A stretch of DNA of 61,052 nucleotides from a virus. Below the pieces are notes generated by a model that did no database searches, was not told the DNA's origin, and saw only the letters and a list, made by a program, of their open reading frames with translations. Below are positions 31,345 to 41,568 of the stretch, piece after piece. Every line of letters starts with the position of its first letter. Position 1 is the stretch's first letter. The stretch is taken from IMG/VR virus record IMGVR_UViG_3300046780_000585, positions 1 to 61,052 of that record. One strand, written 5' to 3'. The position numbers and the translations under genes are program-made.

Positions 31345-31720
31345 AGGCCAGGTTCCACTCCAGTGTTACTTGTGTTTTCTGCTCGCGATAAAGCAAATAG
31401 GTTATGCGTTCCATCTCGACATAGACCTGATCGTCACCAGGATTGTATATTCTGACAGTGTCTATGACCTGACGCTCGCGTACCCAAAGCGGAAAGCGCC
31501 GCCCGACAGCACTTGCGGGCGACGAACCGGCCCCCGGCATACCATTGCCGCCGGGGAGCGCCTTGAGTTGCTGCGCAACGAGATTAATCTGGTTAAGCGC
31601 TGCGATAGCTGACGGAAGATCGGTCGCCGGCACGATCGCCTGCTGCGCAGGCGGCGTGCTGATGACGCCTTCGCTGCGGCTGACCGGGCAGATTGGTGCG
31701 GTGCCGTTCCCGTTGCTCAT
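31328..31720 (-). CDS. CPVSR-type virion paralogue 1 (130 aa)
   Basis: Start at 31720 overlaps the stop of the upstream gene (ATGA). MSNGNGTAPICPVSRSEGVI, DLPSAIAALNQINLVAQQL, then RQVIDTVRIYNPGDDQVY and MERITYLLY. The C-terminal half looks like a small beta-sandwich, the N-terminal helix like an oligomerisation segment. Confidence 0.7.
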   Translation of the reverse strand: MSNGNGTAPICPVSRSEGVISTPPAQQAIVPATDLPSAIAALNQINLVAQQLKALPGGNGMPGAGSSPASAVGRRFPLWVRERQVIDTVRIYNPGDDQVYVEMERITYLLYREQKTQVTLEWNLAYGTPS

Positions 31721-34017
31721 ATGAGCCCGAGCTCCTTGACGCTTGTCGCCACCTGGACGTTTGACACCACGACCCTGCCTTCCACTTCGAACTGCCACGA
31801 CTCATATTTACTCCTGGAATAAATTCGCAACAGTTCACCAGAATATCGTAGCTCTCTAGTCTGATAGAGCTGGTCATCAGCATAGACACGTAAAATACCA
31901 TACTGCTGTGGACCTAGCACTGGCTGCGGATCATCCGTATCTCGATCAACTTGCGCCGGCGTCGTGCCCGGCACCGTGAACCACAGCTTCATAGCCGCGA
32001 AGTTCTTACGCGACAGCTGCTGGTAGATTTTAGACCGCCATTTGTATGGCACAATCACCGGATTGGCGTCGGTGAAGTCGTAATAGTAAATCGATCCATT
32101 TTGAACCAACATCGCAATGCCGGTCCACGGATCAAGCTGTATGTTGTCGATGTCGAAATCATTCGGGCTGGATAGTTGCCCAAACCCCAGCCTGTGGCCA
32201 CCTGGCTGTGGCCAGACTGTGAAGCTGGTCTGGTCCTGCGGCGACAGTTCGACCGTGAACCCCTGCCGGATGATGTTAGGACTGTCTTGGATAGAGCCGA
32301 AGGCAAAATAACTCGTCGCGTGTTTGATTGCCCGCACGTGTTTCTGCGGTGTCAACGCCTGCCATCGCTCGCGCGTGATCCAGCCCTCGGTGACGTTGGA
32401 ACCGGCACCTGACTGGCTGATCTGGATAAGACCATTCTGCGAGACGTATAAAACAGTAGTGTCCGTGCTGATTATGCTCCCTCTGTGCAGACACGGTTCC
32501 GGCAGGTTGATCTTGGTGAGCGCCATGGCGGACGGGTTCACGCCGCTGGCCACGTAGGGCGAACCTTGCGTGCATATGACGATGGATTGCCCGCACACGC
32601 CAATACCGACGATCGGAAACTCGGTCGTGAGCACGTAGCCAGACGGCCAAGCATGCGGCCGATAGGCTTCCGAGAACCACAGCTCGTTCGACCGCCAGCC
32701 CACCGCGATCCCGTTGGGGAACGATACGATGCCCTGCATGTCCGTCGGCGGACCGAACCAGTAATACGACAGCAGCTGACTGTTCAACGCCACGACATCG
32801 TCGCCGATCGTGTCGACATAGACCGCCTGCGTGACCGGGATTTCGGCTACGAAGAAATACGTCCCCTGTCCGGATTGATTGGTAATGGACCGGTAGATGC
32901 GCGTGGTCTTGATGTTGCGATCCGGCGGCCACACAGTCCCGCTACCGTCAGTGCCGCCGCCCATGTTGTTGAGCGTCGGCATGAACAATTCGATCCGCCA
33001 GGTTCCGTTCGACCAACCGTTGACCACCGTCGGCAAGGACGGTGGACCCTCCTCGCCGTACTCCGTCACCCATGTGTAGACGTAGGCCCGTGCCACGAAC
33101 ACCGAAGCACCGAACAAATCAGCCCACACCTGGAACGTCGCTGTAGTAGCCACGCTAGGGATATTGAGAAAATCCGGAGCGCCGTTGCTGAACACAGCAG
33201 TGTATGCCGCACCACTGTTGGTGTTATCGGCAGTCAACAAGTAGTACGGAGCGTCGGTCTGGATACCGACCCAATATGTGAGATTGGCAACAACGGATAC
33301 GCTGTTGGAGAATGAGCCAACCTGTGTTCCACCTGACAAATTCGCAATCGTGTCGTTGCCGACACCTAGAAGCTGATACGGCTTGCCGTTGAGATCGTCA
33401 TATACGACAGCCCGAAACATTAGCTGGTTGCCGCTTCCATCCGGGATCAACGCAAAACTGACGTCGTTTATGAGCATGGTGCCGCCAGGGACGATCGGCA
33501 CCAGCACGATCTCGTTGCCGGGGATGTAAGTCTGCGCTCCGCCGGTGGGCCCGATGTTCTGGAAGCCCAGCTGGGACGTATCGCCGCCGCCTGTGATGGT
33601 CACACCCGGAGCGCAGCCCGACGCCGGCACGCCCAGCATCCACCAGGATTGGTCTTGCATGATCCGGTCGTAAGTATTGTACCTCGGCACGTCCGACGGA
33701 GATGCTGCGTAGTACCTTTGAAAACTGTCATCAACAACCGGCGTGCGAATGACATTCGTATCGGGATCCGGGAATTCGAGCCACTTGGAGTCGCTGGCCG
33801 TGATCAATGTGTCGTTGGTGCGCCTATCTGGAATTCTATATACATACTTTGCTGCAGTATTATTTAGTTGGCGTAGCAGCTTGGGCTGCCGCCAGCCGAT
33901 GAGTGCGCCGCTGAACAGGTAGCAATTAAGAGAGTAGTCCGACTGACCATCCGGAAGTAATCTTGAATCCCACGAGGGAAGCATCCCGCCAAAACGGTCT
34001 AGTTTTATCGCTGTCAT
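31717..34017 (-). CDS. Nozzle/tail-tube-like virion protein (766 aa)
   Basis: Start at 34017 behind TTGAGG. The N-terminus (FGGMLPSWDSRLLPDGQSDY, then NCYLFSGALIGWRQP) has the pattern F-x-G-M-x-P...LP-x-x-x-A/S-x-x-x-x-N-C...G-x-L of podophage tail tubular B/nozzle-type proteins. The body is beta-rich with repeated W/Y-containing strands. The original 5' end is overlapped by an endonuclease gene (33926-34447). Confidence 0.65.
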   Translation of the reverse strand: MTAIKLDRFGGMLPSWDSRLLPDGQSDYSLNCYLFSGALIGWRQPKLLRQLNNTAAKYVYRIPDRRTNDTLITASDSKWLEFPDPDTNVIRTPVVDDSFQRYYAASPSDVPRYNTYDRIMQDQSWWMLGVPASGCAPGVTITGGGDTSQLGFQNIGPTGGAQTYIPGNEIVLVPIVPGGTMLINDVSFALIPDGSGNQLMFRAVVYDDLNGKPYQLLGVGNDTIANLSGGTQVGSFSNSVSVVANLTYWVGIQTDAPYYLLTADNTNSGAAYTAVFSNGAPDFLNIPSVATTATFQVWADLFGASVFVARAYVYTWVTEYGEEGPPSLPTVVNGWSNGTWRIELFMPTLNNMGGGTDGSGTVWPPDRNIKTTRIYRSITNQSGQGTYFFVAEIPVTQAVYVDTIGDDVVALNSQLLSYYWFGPPTDMQGIVSFPNGIAVGWRSNELWFSEAYRPHAWPSGYVLTTEFPIVGIGVCGQSIVICTQGSPYVASGVNPSAMALTKINLPEPCLHRGSIISTDTTVLYVSQNGLIQISQSGAGSNVTEGWITRERWQALTPQKHVRAIKHATSYFAFGSIQDSPNIIRQGFTVELSPQDQTSFTVWPQPGGHRLGFGQLSSPNDFDIDNIQLDPWTGIAMLVQNGSIYYYDFTDANPVIVPYKWRSKIYQQLSRKNFAAMKLWFTVPGTTPAQVDRDTDDPQPVLGPQQYGILRVYADDQLYQTRELRYSGELLRIYSRSKYESWQFEVEGRVVVSNVQVATSVKELGLI

Positions 34018-34447
34018 GATGTGCCTCAAGATATTCTATCAGTTGCTGCAACCGCTCGACACTGTCTTTGACATGACCCAAAGCTAAATTGCAGCCGTTA
34101 CAAACAATCTCGCGCACCTTCTTTGTGCCGTGACAGTGATCAAGACTCCATTGTCCGTTCTTCCGCCCCGGATTAGTGCTCCCACATGCCGCGCACTTCA
34201 TCCCTTGAGCGGCCCACATAGCTTCGTACTGTTCAGGTGTAAGACCATAGTGGCGCTTAAGATCGTGCTTCTTCATAGAAGCAAGCCATTTCTCCCGGTT
34301 TTCTTTCCGCCAACGAATCCCTTGAGCACGATTCTTAACCTTCCCTTTTTCAGACTGGTTGTATTTGCGGACGGATGCTTTGCGTTTTTCCGTCCGCGCA
34401 TACTCACGTTGATACGTGCGCTTTCTTTCGGGATCGCTATAAGTCAT
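33926..34447 (-). CDS. Endonuclease VII-type homing endonuclease
   Basis: 173 aa. A basic N-terminus (KRKASVRKYNQSEKGKVKNR) is followed by YGLTPEQYEAMWAAQG, then CAACGS, LDHCHGT and VCNGCNLALG: the four cysteines and D-H-x-H of the recombination endonuclease VII/HNH family. It starts on the last bases of the upstream gene and runs 92 bases into the next, a tight graft between two virion genes. Free-standing homing endonucleases spread by cutting phages that lack them. Confidence 0.8.
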   Translation of the reverse strand: MTYSDPERKRTYQREYARTEKRKASVRKYNQSEKGKVKNRAQGIRWRKENREKWLASMKKHDLKRHYGLTPEQYEAMWAAQGMKCAACGSTNPGRKNGQWSLDHCHGTKKVREIVCNGCNLALGHVKDSVERLQQLIEYLEAHHDSDKTRPFWRDASLVGFKITSGWSVGLLS

Positions 34448-34944
34448 TTCGGCTTGCCGAATGTTGCGCCACTGGCCGGAAACACCTCCTGTTGCGTCGG
34501 GTTTGGGTGATAGACTGGCGTCATGGTTCCTTCCCTGGCCGCCTCATCCGCCTTGATCTTCCGCTGGACTTCGCGGTTGCGCTCGATTTCCGCCTCGGCC
34601 TTTGCCACCATGGCTCGCCCCATCGCGACCTCGGCCTCGTATTCCGCCTGCTGCCGCGGCGTGCGATGCGGCACCGGGGCGATCTCGACCGGCTTCTCCT
34701 CGCGCATTTGCCGGATACGCTCGAGCAACTGATCGCGCGTTGCAGGCTCGAGGTTCACGTTCGAGCTCGCCTGCTTGAGATCGTCCTCCTCGATCCGGCG
34801 AGCCTCGGCATCCTGCGAGGCGCGATGGGCCGTTTGCCTTGCTTCGGCTTCGGCGCGCTCGAGCGCGATGCGCGCGGATTCGTCGCGAATTTTGGCGACC
34901 CGTTCTTCCGCCTTGATGATCGAGTCGGTTTTTTGCTGAGCCAT
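34444..34944 (-). CDS. Coiled-coil virion-module protein (166 aa)
   Basis: MAQQKTDSIIKAEERVAKIR, then nearly continuous helix rich in A/E/R/K to residue ~140, and a loose C-terminus with PVYHPNPTQQEVFPAS. No enzyme motif. Conserved position among adaptor and fibre genes suggests a structural or assembly role. Confidence 0.65.
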   Translation of the reverse strand: MAQQKTDSIIKAEERVAKIRDESARIALERAEAEARQTAHRASQDAEARRIEEDDLKQASSNVNLEPATRDQLLERIRQMREEKPVEIAPVPHRTPRQQAEYEAEVAMGRAMVAKAEAEIERNREVQRKIKADEAAREGTMTPVYHPNPTQQEVFPASGATFGKPK

Positions 34945-34945
34945 C

Positions 34946-35152
34946 TTATGCAGCTCCGGTAGCTAGCGCAGCGCAAACCCCGCCAGCCGCACGTTGATCG
35001 AGTGTCGGAGAGCCACAGACGACGCGCAGCTGCTCCCACGCACCGCCATTGGCATACTGATTGTACGTAGTGCCGGGGCCCTGCGCATCAGCATCCGATA
35101 TTTGCTTGAAAACGCCACCTGCATTGTACTGGTTGAACACGATACTAGCCAT
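34946..35152 (-). CDS. Small repeat protein (68 aa)
   Basis: Two copies of the unit (F/Y)NQY-x-x-GG (VFNQYNAGGVFKQI; TYNQYANGGAWEQL). GGAGGA precedes the start. Probably a small virion or fibre accessory protein. Confidence 0.6.
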   Translation of the reverse strand: MASIVFNQYNAGGVFKQISDADAQGPGTTYNQYANGGAWEQLRVVCGSPTLDQRAAGGVCAALATGAA

Positions 35153-35161
35153 GTTGTCCTC

Positions 35162-35440
35162 CTATGGTGCCACCACAACGAAAGAAACCGTATCATTTTT
35201 GACGTTCTCGAGACTGTCAGTCATCGTCAGCGACAACGTTACCTGCTCATTGACGACGCCGCCGGACAAGAAAAACACGATCTCGCGCCCCAAGATAGAA
35301 ATATTGCCGACAGTGCAAGTCGCGGAATTGGACTCGACATCGATCTGTTCAATCGTAGCGGCGTTGTCCAGCCAGTCGTCGTAATCCACACGCCATCGTA
35401 TGACATCCCCTGCTGTATGTGTCCTACTGTCCAAAATCAT
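35162..35440 (-). CDS. Ig-like beta-sandwich phage protein (92 aa)
   Basis: [55 protein letters not shown], ending VSFVVVAP. The strand pattern and LSGG-x-x-N-x-x-x-x-L fit a small Ig-like fold seen often in podophage structural blocks. Confidence 0.7.
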   Translation of the reverse strand: MILDSRTHTAGDVIRWRVDYDDWLDNAATIEQIDVESNSATCTVGNISILGREIVFFLSGGVVNEQVTLSLTMTDSLENVKNDTVSFVVVAP

Positions 35441-35552
35441 CGCCGTATGCCTCTATGACCCTATGCTCTCCCGGCACCACGATCACACGTTCTTCCGCAG
35501 GAACAACGCTGATCCTGATCTGCTCCGGCACGATGATCGTATCCTCGCTCAT
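35424..35552 (-). CDS. Tiny VPAE-repeat protein (42 aa)
   Basis: [20 protein letters not shown] followed by [11 protein letters not shown]: three copies of V-P-(A/G/-)-E-x-R. Short proteins with repeated VPAE-R units sit next to fibre genes in many phages. ATG overlaps the stop of the collagen-like gene. Confidence 0.65.
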   Translation of the reverse strand: MSEDTIIVPEQIRISVVPAEERVIVVPGEHRVIEAYGDDFGQ

Positions 35553-36850
35553 AGCAACGCCCCATAGAACGTCGTGACGAAATTGACCGCAGCCACCGTC
35601 GTCGTGGTGGCGGAAGGTGAGAAGCAATAGCACTCGTAGTAGTCGGTACCGTTGGCCTGGTCGACGGTATCCACCTGAGTATACGCCGAATTCGACGTAG
35701 ACTGCGCGCCATTTTGCACGATGCAGGCGCCGTTCTTGAATATCATGACCTGCGGAAACACGTTGTTGCGGACGCCTGCCGAAAAAAACAGCCCGGCCCC
35801 GAGATGCACGATCCCGGCCGACGGCGTCCAACGAAAATTGGTGGCGTCGTACTTGTTATTGACGTCGAATACCTTGGTGGCGAACTTGAGTTTGGTGTTC
35901 GTGCTGTCGACAATGCCGGTCTGGTTGGTTGCCAGCTTGGCCCGGAATGCATCCTTGATGCCGGGTGGCGATCCCGTGGGGCCTGTCGTACCGGTCGAGC
36001 CGGTCAAGCCGAGTGGCCCGGTCAATCCGGTGGGTCCCGTAGGGCCGATCGCGCCCGCAGGACCCGTGTTGCCGGCTGGGCCCGTAACGCCGATGCCCGT
36101 GGGGCCGACACCAAACGGACCCGTATTGCCGGTTGGCCCGGTCAAGCCTAGAGGGCCAGTCGGACCCGTCAACCCGCGCGGGCCGGTATATCCGGTCGGC
36201 CCGTCGACGCCGTTGTAGCCGTCGACACCGCGAGGGCCGGTGGCGCCGACGCCAGGACCTGTGGGCCCCGTGGCGCCTGTAGTCGAAGCAAACCCCGCCG
36301 GACCTGTTGCGCCAAGTCCCGTCGGCCCGGTGGCCCCTGTCGATCCCAACGCACCCGTTAGTCCAGTCGGTCCTGTAAAACCCGCGACACCCTGTGGTCC
36401 CGCAAATCCTATGACGCCCTGCGGCCCCTGCGGGCCCACCACGCCCTGCACCCCGGCCACCCCCGACGAGCCAGTTGGTCCCGTAAAACTCGACCCGGTA
36501 GCCCCAGGGGGACCGTTGGCGCCCACGAACCCCACCGGACCCTGCGGTCCCGTCGATCCGGTGGCACCCTGAAGAGCCGCCTGACCAGGCGCGCCCGTCG
36601 GCCCGGTCTGTCCGATACCAGCCGGGCCCGTAGCCCCGGTCGACGATGCTGCACCAGGAGAACCGGTCGGCCCGATTGGCCCAACATTACCCAAGGCGCC
36701 GGGTGCCCCAGTAGCGCCAGGCGCACCCGTCGGACCGCCAGCAGGACCGGTCGGGCCAGGACCACCCGCAGGACCGGACGGGCCCGCAGGCCCCGACACC
36801 ACCACAACCGGGCGGGTCGCGATCGGTGCTGCGGGCGCCGGGTTGGCCAT
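35549..36850 (-). CDS. Collagen-like fibre with C1q/TNF-like head (433 aa)
   Basis: After [18 protein letters not shown] come about 85 G-x-y triplets, mostly GPTGPTG/GATGPTG with rare interruptions. The C-terminal ~135 residues ([40 protein letters not shown]) form a beta-rich head like C1q/TNF trimerisation domains. The GXY part should wind as a collagen triple helix. Expected to be a trimeric tail fibre or surface fibre. Confidence 0.85.
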   Translation of the reverse strand: MANPAPAAPIATRPVVVVSGPAGPSGPAGGPGPTGPAGGPTGAPGATGAPGALGNVGPIGPTGSPGAASSTGATGPAGIGQTGPTGAPGQAALQGATGSTGPQGPVGFVGANGPPGATGSSFTGPTGSSGVAGVQGVVGPQGPQGVIGFAGPQGVAGFTGPTGLTGALGSTGATGPTGLGATGPAGFASTTGATGPTGPGVGATGPRGVDGYNGVDGPTGYTGPRGLTGPTGPLGLTGPTGNTGPFGVGPTGIGVTGPAGNTGPAGAIGPTGPTGLTGPLGLTGSTGTTGPTGSPPGIKDAFRAKLATNQTGIVDSTNTKLKFATKVFDVNNKYDATNFRWTPSAGIVHLGAGLFFSAGVRNNVFPQVMIFKNGACIVQNGAQSTSNSAYTQVDTVDQANGTDYYECYCFSPSATTTTVAAVNFVTTFYGALL

Positions 36851-36851
36851 A

Positions 36852-37319
36852 TCAGCCTATTCTCCAAGCCGTTCCATCGGCAAACACCGGCACCTTGTTG
36901 CTGCCACCTCCAGCTACGACACTGTTGAACGTCGCAACAGTCGCATCCGTGACGAAATTGCGGCCACCCACCGTACTCGCTGCTGGCAAACTAGACACCG
37001 TATTAGGTCCACCTATCGTTCCGGTCGGACCAGTCGCTCCGATGGCTCCAGTCGGCCCAGCGACAACCGACGGCGAGCCGATCCCCGGCGGCCCCGTGTT
37101 TCCCGTCGGTCCCGTGAACGCGCCGGCACCGGGCGAGCCTGTCGGACCCGTGTAGCCGACAACGCCGGTAGCGCCCTGCGGACCAGTGGCGCCGGTGACG
37201 GAAGCAGACCCCTGCGCGCCCGTCGGGCCAGTCGGGCCGCCGCTTGGACCCGTTGGACCACCAACAACCGCGACTGGGCGCGCCATGATGGGAGCAGGAA
37301 CGGAAGGTTGCGTTGCCAT
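36852..37319 (-). CDS. Collagen-like virion protein (155 aa)
   Basis: [20 protein letters not shown], about 28 G-x-y triplets and a short non-collagenous C-terminus ([19 protein letters not shown]). The lead peptide ([13 protein letters not shown]) recurs in the genes at 35549 and 39714, showing duplication. Confidence 0.8.
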   Translation of the reverse strand: MATQPSVPAPIMARPVAVVGGPTGPSGGPTGPTGAQGSASVTGATGPQGATGVVGYTGPTGSPGAGAFTGPTGNTGPPGIGSPSVVAGPTGAIGATGPTGTIGGPNTVSSLPAASTVGGRNFVTDATVATFNSVVAGGGSNKVPVFADGTAWRIG

Positions 37320-37323
37320 GGAG

Positions 37324-39132
37324 CTAACTCAGTGTGATTTGAGGATCGATGTAGTACGTGACGCTCGGCTTGGCGGCGCGGACACGGGCGTGCAGGTAGC
37401 CGACCATACCGGGCTGCGGCGAGGACAGCGTGGCGGTCAGCTTGAAGGGCGACCAACCCGCTCCTGATCCACCGCCGTTCCACGTCGAACCGTCCGACGC
37501 CACCGCAGCATTGGCCGCCAGCACATTGGCCTTGGTCGTGGTGACGATGGTGCCTTGGGGGGTTAAGGCGGAGCCGAGATACTCGACCTCCAGCCAGATG
37601 TCGTCGTTATTCGGCAGGGACGCAGAGTTGATCGTGCCGCACACCGTCACCGTGACGTTAGCGCCAGTCGTTGGGTTCCATTGTGCATAGGGCTCGGCCT
37701 TGAACGGCCGCAGCCATTGCGAGTTCGCGGTGGTGACTATCTTGCGGGACTGCGCTTGCCCGGTCGGGTCGGCTGCGCCGCCGACGCGCGTGACCGAGGT
37801 CTCGGTCGTCTCGGTACCTTCGTACTGATAACGCGCAGACTTGTAAGAGGTAGCGCCACTATCGGAACGCACCGCCTGAACCACCGAAGCCGTTGTCAAC
37901 GGTGTGCCAAATGTTGCCGCTGCATTCAACTTGCAGTCCTTGAACGTGAACGCGCCTGCCATCGCCTGAGAATAACTGATCAGAGTCCCCGCAATCGCGC
38001 TTAGATCGACCGCCTCGACCACAAGTTGCGGAGAGGCAGCAGCCGTATTCAAAGCGAAAAGAGTACTGGGGATAGATGAACCCGATGCCAGCGCAGACGC
38101 AGTATTTTGCCAGACAAACACACCAAAAAAGAGATTGATGGTTTGTCCAGTAGCCGAGAATTTGAGCGTAGTATTGTTGAGAATTATGGAAGTGTAAGCA
38201 CCTGCAGCCCCCCATTGTATGGTAGAAGCCGCACCTGTACTCAATAATTGCAAGGAGCAATTATCTAAATTAATTCCGCCGACACCGGTACCGACAACGA
38301 CATTAACCGTAGCGCTGCTCCCGCTCCCAGACTGAAACGTCACGCCATAAAAATACAGAGTTGAAGTGCTGCCAGAGAGCACCAAACCTGACGTACCGGT
38401 GGCCGCAACCGTCGCACCTGTCGTCAGATTGCCAGATGTCGGTGGATAACTGCCTGAATGATTATGACACAATATTTTGTTAAGCAACCCAGCGGAAGCT
38501 GGCGGAGAAATAGTAATCGCCGTCGCCTGCGACTCGGCGTGGTTGTCGCCGACATAGATCGTATTACCGGCAGCGAACCAGTTTAAGGTGGCGGCGTTGG
38601 GGATGCGCGCGTGCGGCGCTTGACCACCAGTGAAGTTACCAACCACACCCAGGCAGGTCCATGTGACCGTGCTGTCCACCTGTGTTGTGCCAGCGGTGTT
38701 GTTGGCCCATGCCGGCTCGGATGCACCTGTGCTCCCGGCCGTCGAGCATATCCAGTAGCTCGCGCCGTTGTTGCGCTGAATAATCGCACCGAGCGTGACG
38801 GCCGACGAAATCGCCTTTGCGGCTGCCCAGGTCGGCGTATTGGTCAGGTCGCCGTTGACAGCAGACGCGCCGGTGCATTCCTGCCACGTCGCGGTGCCGT
38901 CCGTCGTTCGCGCGCCTCTGGTGGTGACCCACGTCGCGTCGGTTACGTTCGCGGTCGTACCTGCAATGATGCAGACAAACACCCGCTCGCTACCGACCGC
39001 AGGAGCAGTAAATTGCCGAACCAATTGCCCAGCCGTGACCGCCGTGTTCTGGGGCCTTTTAGCAACTGCATAGTGACCGGTGGTGCTTTGATCCCCCGCG
39101 TTGCAGTACCAGGTCGTATCAAATAGAGCCAT
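37324..39132 (-). CDS. Beta-helix tail fibre / receptor-binding protein candidate (602 aa)
   Basis: The N-terminal part has repeated W-containing units ([41 protein letters not shown]). A Ser/Thr/Gly/Asn-rich middle has strands typical of a right-handed beta-helix ([29 protein letters not shown]). The C-terminal domain may bind ligand. Lies within the collagen-like fibre cluster. Confidence 0.7.
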   Translation of the reverse strand: MALFDTTWYCNAGDQSTTGHYAVAKRPQNTAVTAGQLVRQFTAPAVGSERVFVCIIAGTTANVTDATWVTTRGARTTDGTATWQECTGASAVNGDLTNTPTWAAAKAISSAVTLGAIIQRNNGASYWICSTAGSTGASEPAWANNTAGTTQVDSTVTWTCLGVVGNFTGGQAPHARIPNAATLNWFAAGNTIYVGDNHAESQATAITISPPASAGLLNKILCHNHSGSYPPTSGNLTTGATVAATGTSGLVLSGSTSTLYFYGVTFQSGSGSSATVNVVVGTGVGGINLDNCSLQLLSTGAASTIQWGAAGAYTSIILNNTTLKFSATGQTINLFFGVFVWQNTASALASGSSIPSTLFALNTAAASPQLVVEAVDLSAIAGTLISYSQAMAGAFTFKDCKLNAAATFGTPLTTASVVQAVRSDSGATSYKSARYQYEGTETTETSVTRVGGAADPTGQAQSRKIVTTANSQWLRPFKAEPYAQWNPTTGANVTVTVCGTINSASLPNNDDIWLEVEYLGSALTPQGTIVTTTKANVLAANAAVASDGSTWNGGGSGAGWSPFKLTATLSSPQPGMVGYLHARVRAAKPSVTYYIDPQITLS

Positions 39133-39714
39133 CTAGAACAGCCCTCCCGCAATCAACATCGTCGAGTAAGGGCCGGTCATGCCGGTTGAACCGGTAGGGC
39201 CGGTCGCTCCGGCCGTGCCTGCGCCACCAGCAGCACCTGTCATGCCGGTTGGCCCCGTCGTTCCAGGCGCTCCAGCACCGCCAGCCGAACCAGCTTGACC
39301 TGTAGCACCAGTCGGCCCGGTCGCCCCCGCCGATCCGACGCCGCCGCCTGCACCTACAGCACCTGTCGAACCCGATGGGCCGGTCGCTCCCGTCGATCCA
39401 ACACCAGTCGGACCCGTCGGTCCCGAACCACCGCCACCCGCGCCTGTTCCAGTTGGCCCAATGGCTCCCGTCGGACCCGTCGCACCAAGTCCGGTCGGCC
39501 CGGTTGATCCTGTATTGCCAACCGGGCCCAATCCGCTCGGCCCGGTCGGTCCGATCGATCCCGTGAGCCCGGTTGCTCCTGTCGGTCCAGACGGTCCTGC
39601 CGGTCCTGTCGTAACTCCAACAACCCACACACCCCGCGACGTGTAGGTGTAGGTCACGCCGCCATACGTGTAAGTCTGTCCTACCGACGGAGAACTGGGG
39701 AAATCGATCGGCAT
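39133..39714 (-). CDS. Collagen-like fibre with tail-attachment N-terminus (193 aa)
   Basis: Start at 39714 overlaps the previous stop. [20 protein letters not shown], then GVWVVG is a common phage fibre N-terminus. About 45 G-x-y triplets follow, ending in a short hydrophobic tail. Confidence 0.8.
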   Translation of the reverse strand: MPIDFPSSPSVGQTYTYGGVTYTYTSRGVWVVGVTTGPAGPSGPTGATGLTGSIGPTGPSGLGPVGNTGSTGPTGLGATGPTGAIGPTGTGAGGGGSGPTGPTGVGSTGATGPSGSTGAVGAGGGVGSAGATGPTGATGQAGSAGGAGAPGTTGPTGMTGAAGGAGTAGATGPTGSTGMTGPYSTMLIAGGLF

Positions 39715-40523
39715 CAGACCACCCACCCCGGAAGCAGCAGCGTCACCGCTCCACCACTACCACCTCCGCCAGGCCCGGTCGGTCCCGCCAGCGGCGGTGC
39801 CACCTGCACCCACTGCGTGGAATTGCCGTCGTCGATCCAGATCGACAGGATGCCGGTCGTCAGATCGTACCAGAGATATCCCGGTGTCGGAGAAGCCGGC
39901 GGCGTGCTCGAGCCCGTGTAACCACCGCCACCGCTCCCACCCCCGCTTCCCGCGGCTCCCGTCGGCCCGGTCGCACCCGTATTGGCAGCCGACCCGCCAG
40001 GGCCTGCAGGACCCACCACCCCCTGTGGACCAGGCGCTCCAGTAGGCCCAGCGGCTCCAGCTGCACCGGCACCCCCGGCTGTACCCGACGGACCGGTGGC
40101 GCCCGTGTTGACTGCGGTGCCCGGTGTTCCAGTCGGTCCGGTCTGCCCGACGCGCCCGGTCGGACCCGTGGCACCAGTCGCACCAGTCGCGGACGCCACG
40201 CCAGGGATGCCCGTAGGACCCGTAGAGCCCGTCGGCCCGAGCCCGCTGGCTCCCGTCGCGCCCGTTGGTCCAAGCGTCCCGACACCCACCGGGCCAGTCT
40301 GCCCGATCGATCCCGTCGGACCCGTGATTGCCAGGCCGGTTGGCCCGATTGATCCCGTCGGTCCAGTGAACGCGCCAAGTCCGGTTGGACCGGTAGCCGC
40401 CGCTCCGGTAGGACCCGTAGGACCGGTGCCACCCGTCGGACCGCCAGCCGGACCCGTATGCCCGCCGACAACCACGACCGGTCGCGTCGACACGATGGCA
40501 GGTTCGTTCTTTATGACCGCCAC
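39714..40523 (-). CDS. Collagen-like fibre with C-terminal beta domain (269 aa)
   Basis: GTG start at 40523. [20 protein letters not shown], about 60 G-x-y triplets, then [20 protein letters not shown], a motif seen at the ends of phage fibres. Fourth collagen-like gene of the cluster. Confidence 0.8.
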   Translation of the reverse strand: MAVIKNEPAIVSTRPVVVVGGHTGPAGGPTGGTGPTGPTGAAATGPTGLGAFTGPTGSIGPTGLAITGPTGSIGQTGPVGVGTLGPTGATGASGLGPTGSTGPTGIPGVASATGATGATGPTGRVGQTGPTGTPGTAVNTGATGPSGTAGGAGAAGAAGPTGAPGPQGVVGPAGPGGSAANTGATGPTGAAGSGGGSGGGGYTGSSTPPASPTPGYLWYDLTTGILSIWIDDGNSTQWVQVAPPLAGPTGPGGGGSGGAVTLLLPGWVV

Positions 40524-40535
40524 CGTGTCACCTCG

Positions 40536-40910
40536 TCAGGGGTAAGTTATTCCTTGTACGATTTTTACGGTTCCGTGCATGAACGGCCAACGGACCCCAT
40601 AAGAATCAATCATCACGAGATCGTAGACGTACGTACCAGGATCGAGACTAGCCTGGATGTCGGCAGCGGTTACGTTGAAGTGAATGACCCGCTGCACGAC
40701 GTCATCGGTGATTATGCGCCCGTTGGCGGTCGTGAGCGACAACAACGGTGTCTTGTCGTAGGCATTGAGCTGCACGTCCATCTCAAATGTGCAGCCAGTA
40801 AGTGTCCATGTCAGATCGGTGGGATCGTCGAACTGGTAGGCGTCGCTCCAGCTGCCGTTGTTGTCGACGACCATGGGCTCATATGCCGAAGTAACGCTAT
40901 GCTTGTTCAT
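40536..40910 (-). CDS. Small baseplate/fibre-type beta protein (124 aa)
   Basis: LTWTLTGCTFEMDVQLNAYD, LLSLTTANGRIITDDVVQRV, DIQASLDPGTYVYDLVMID: the strand order and P-G-x-Y-x-Y-D-L signature match BppU-N-like domains of phage baseplates and receptor complexes. Confidence 0.7.
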   Translation of the reverse strand: MNKHSVTSAYEPMVVDNNGSWSDAYQFDDPTDLTWTLTGCTFEMDVQLNAYDKTPLLSLTTANGRIITDDVVQRVIHFNVTAADIQASLDPGTYVYDLVMIDSYGVRWPFMHGTVKIVQGITYP

Positions 40911-40914
40911 GGCG

Positions 40915-41568
40915 CTATCTCAACGGCGTTGGTGTCGGATTGACGTTGTACGTGCTCATGCCGCGCTTTTGGCCCGTCACCCGGAACTGCTGCGGATAAG
41001 CCCACGCCTGCGAGCCGACGGTATTCGCCCGCATCATCGCCACCCGAGCACGCGCGATCTTATCGCGGAACCTGGTCAGATGGAATTGCGCCAACGTAGG
41101 GTTGGAATAGCTCTGCCCCGGCTGCAGCATCATGTTGCCGAGAATGCCGCTGAGAATCGCCTGGCCGTGCGCCGGCAGCACCCAATCCGGAATATGCGGC
41201 GGCACGCATTCCAGCGGATCGGTCACGTTCTTAACGACGATGGCCGTCATCGGCTGCGTGTTCGTATAGGGATAGAGAAAATGCACCGTCCCGATCACCG
41301 GCATGACCGCCGCCTGCGGCACGTTGTTCTGATCCAGTACACCGTACAGCCGCAATATCCGGCCAGTCGACGGATGCAGCGGATAGTCCAGCAACTCCGG
41401 TATCACCGTTATGCCGATGCTCTCCTGCCAGCAATTCGAGTCATTGAAAAATTCATCCAGCACATCAAACAGCTGTGCCTGCATGGCGGCCTGCGAGGCC
41501 CCCATCAACGCAGTGTCCGCCTGTCCGAGAATTTTAACCCAGTAGCCCGCAAGGTTGGATTTGCTCAT
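40915..41568 (-). CDS. Head-to-tail connector-type virion protein (217 aa)
   Basis: Start at 41568 overlaps the upstream stop (ATGA); the frame's N-terminal extension is rejected because it covers the upstream gene out of frame. AQLFDVLDEFFNDSNCWQES, VHFLYPYTNTQPMTAIVVKN, PGQSYSNPTLAQFHLTRFRD. This layout (helix, then beta domain) occurs in proteins encoded just after adaptor 1 in podophages. Confidence 0.6.
   Translation of the reverse strand: MSKSNLAGYWVKILGQADTALMGASQAAMQAQLFDVLDEFFNDSNCWQESIGITVIPELLDYPLHPSTGRILRLYGVLDQNNVPQAAVMPVIGTVHFLYPYTNTQPMTAIVVKNVTDPLECVPPHIPDWVLPAHGQAILSGILGNMMLQPGQSYSNPTLAQFHLTRFRDKIARARVAMMRANTVGSQAWAYPQQFRVTGQKRGMSTYNVNPTPTPLR

Noticed and set aside
35714-40545. 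Proline-rich plus-strand frames and repeated GC motifs, CRISPR-like at first sight
   Set aside because: They are the reverse complement of G-x-y triplets in the collagen-like genes; spacing is irregular and there are no spacers or cas genes.
40523-40545. CTGACGA on the minus strand resembling a fourth hammerhead core
   Set aside because: It is the stop-codon region of the gene at 40536; there is no GAAA and no flanking stems.
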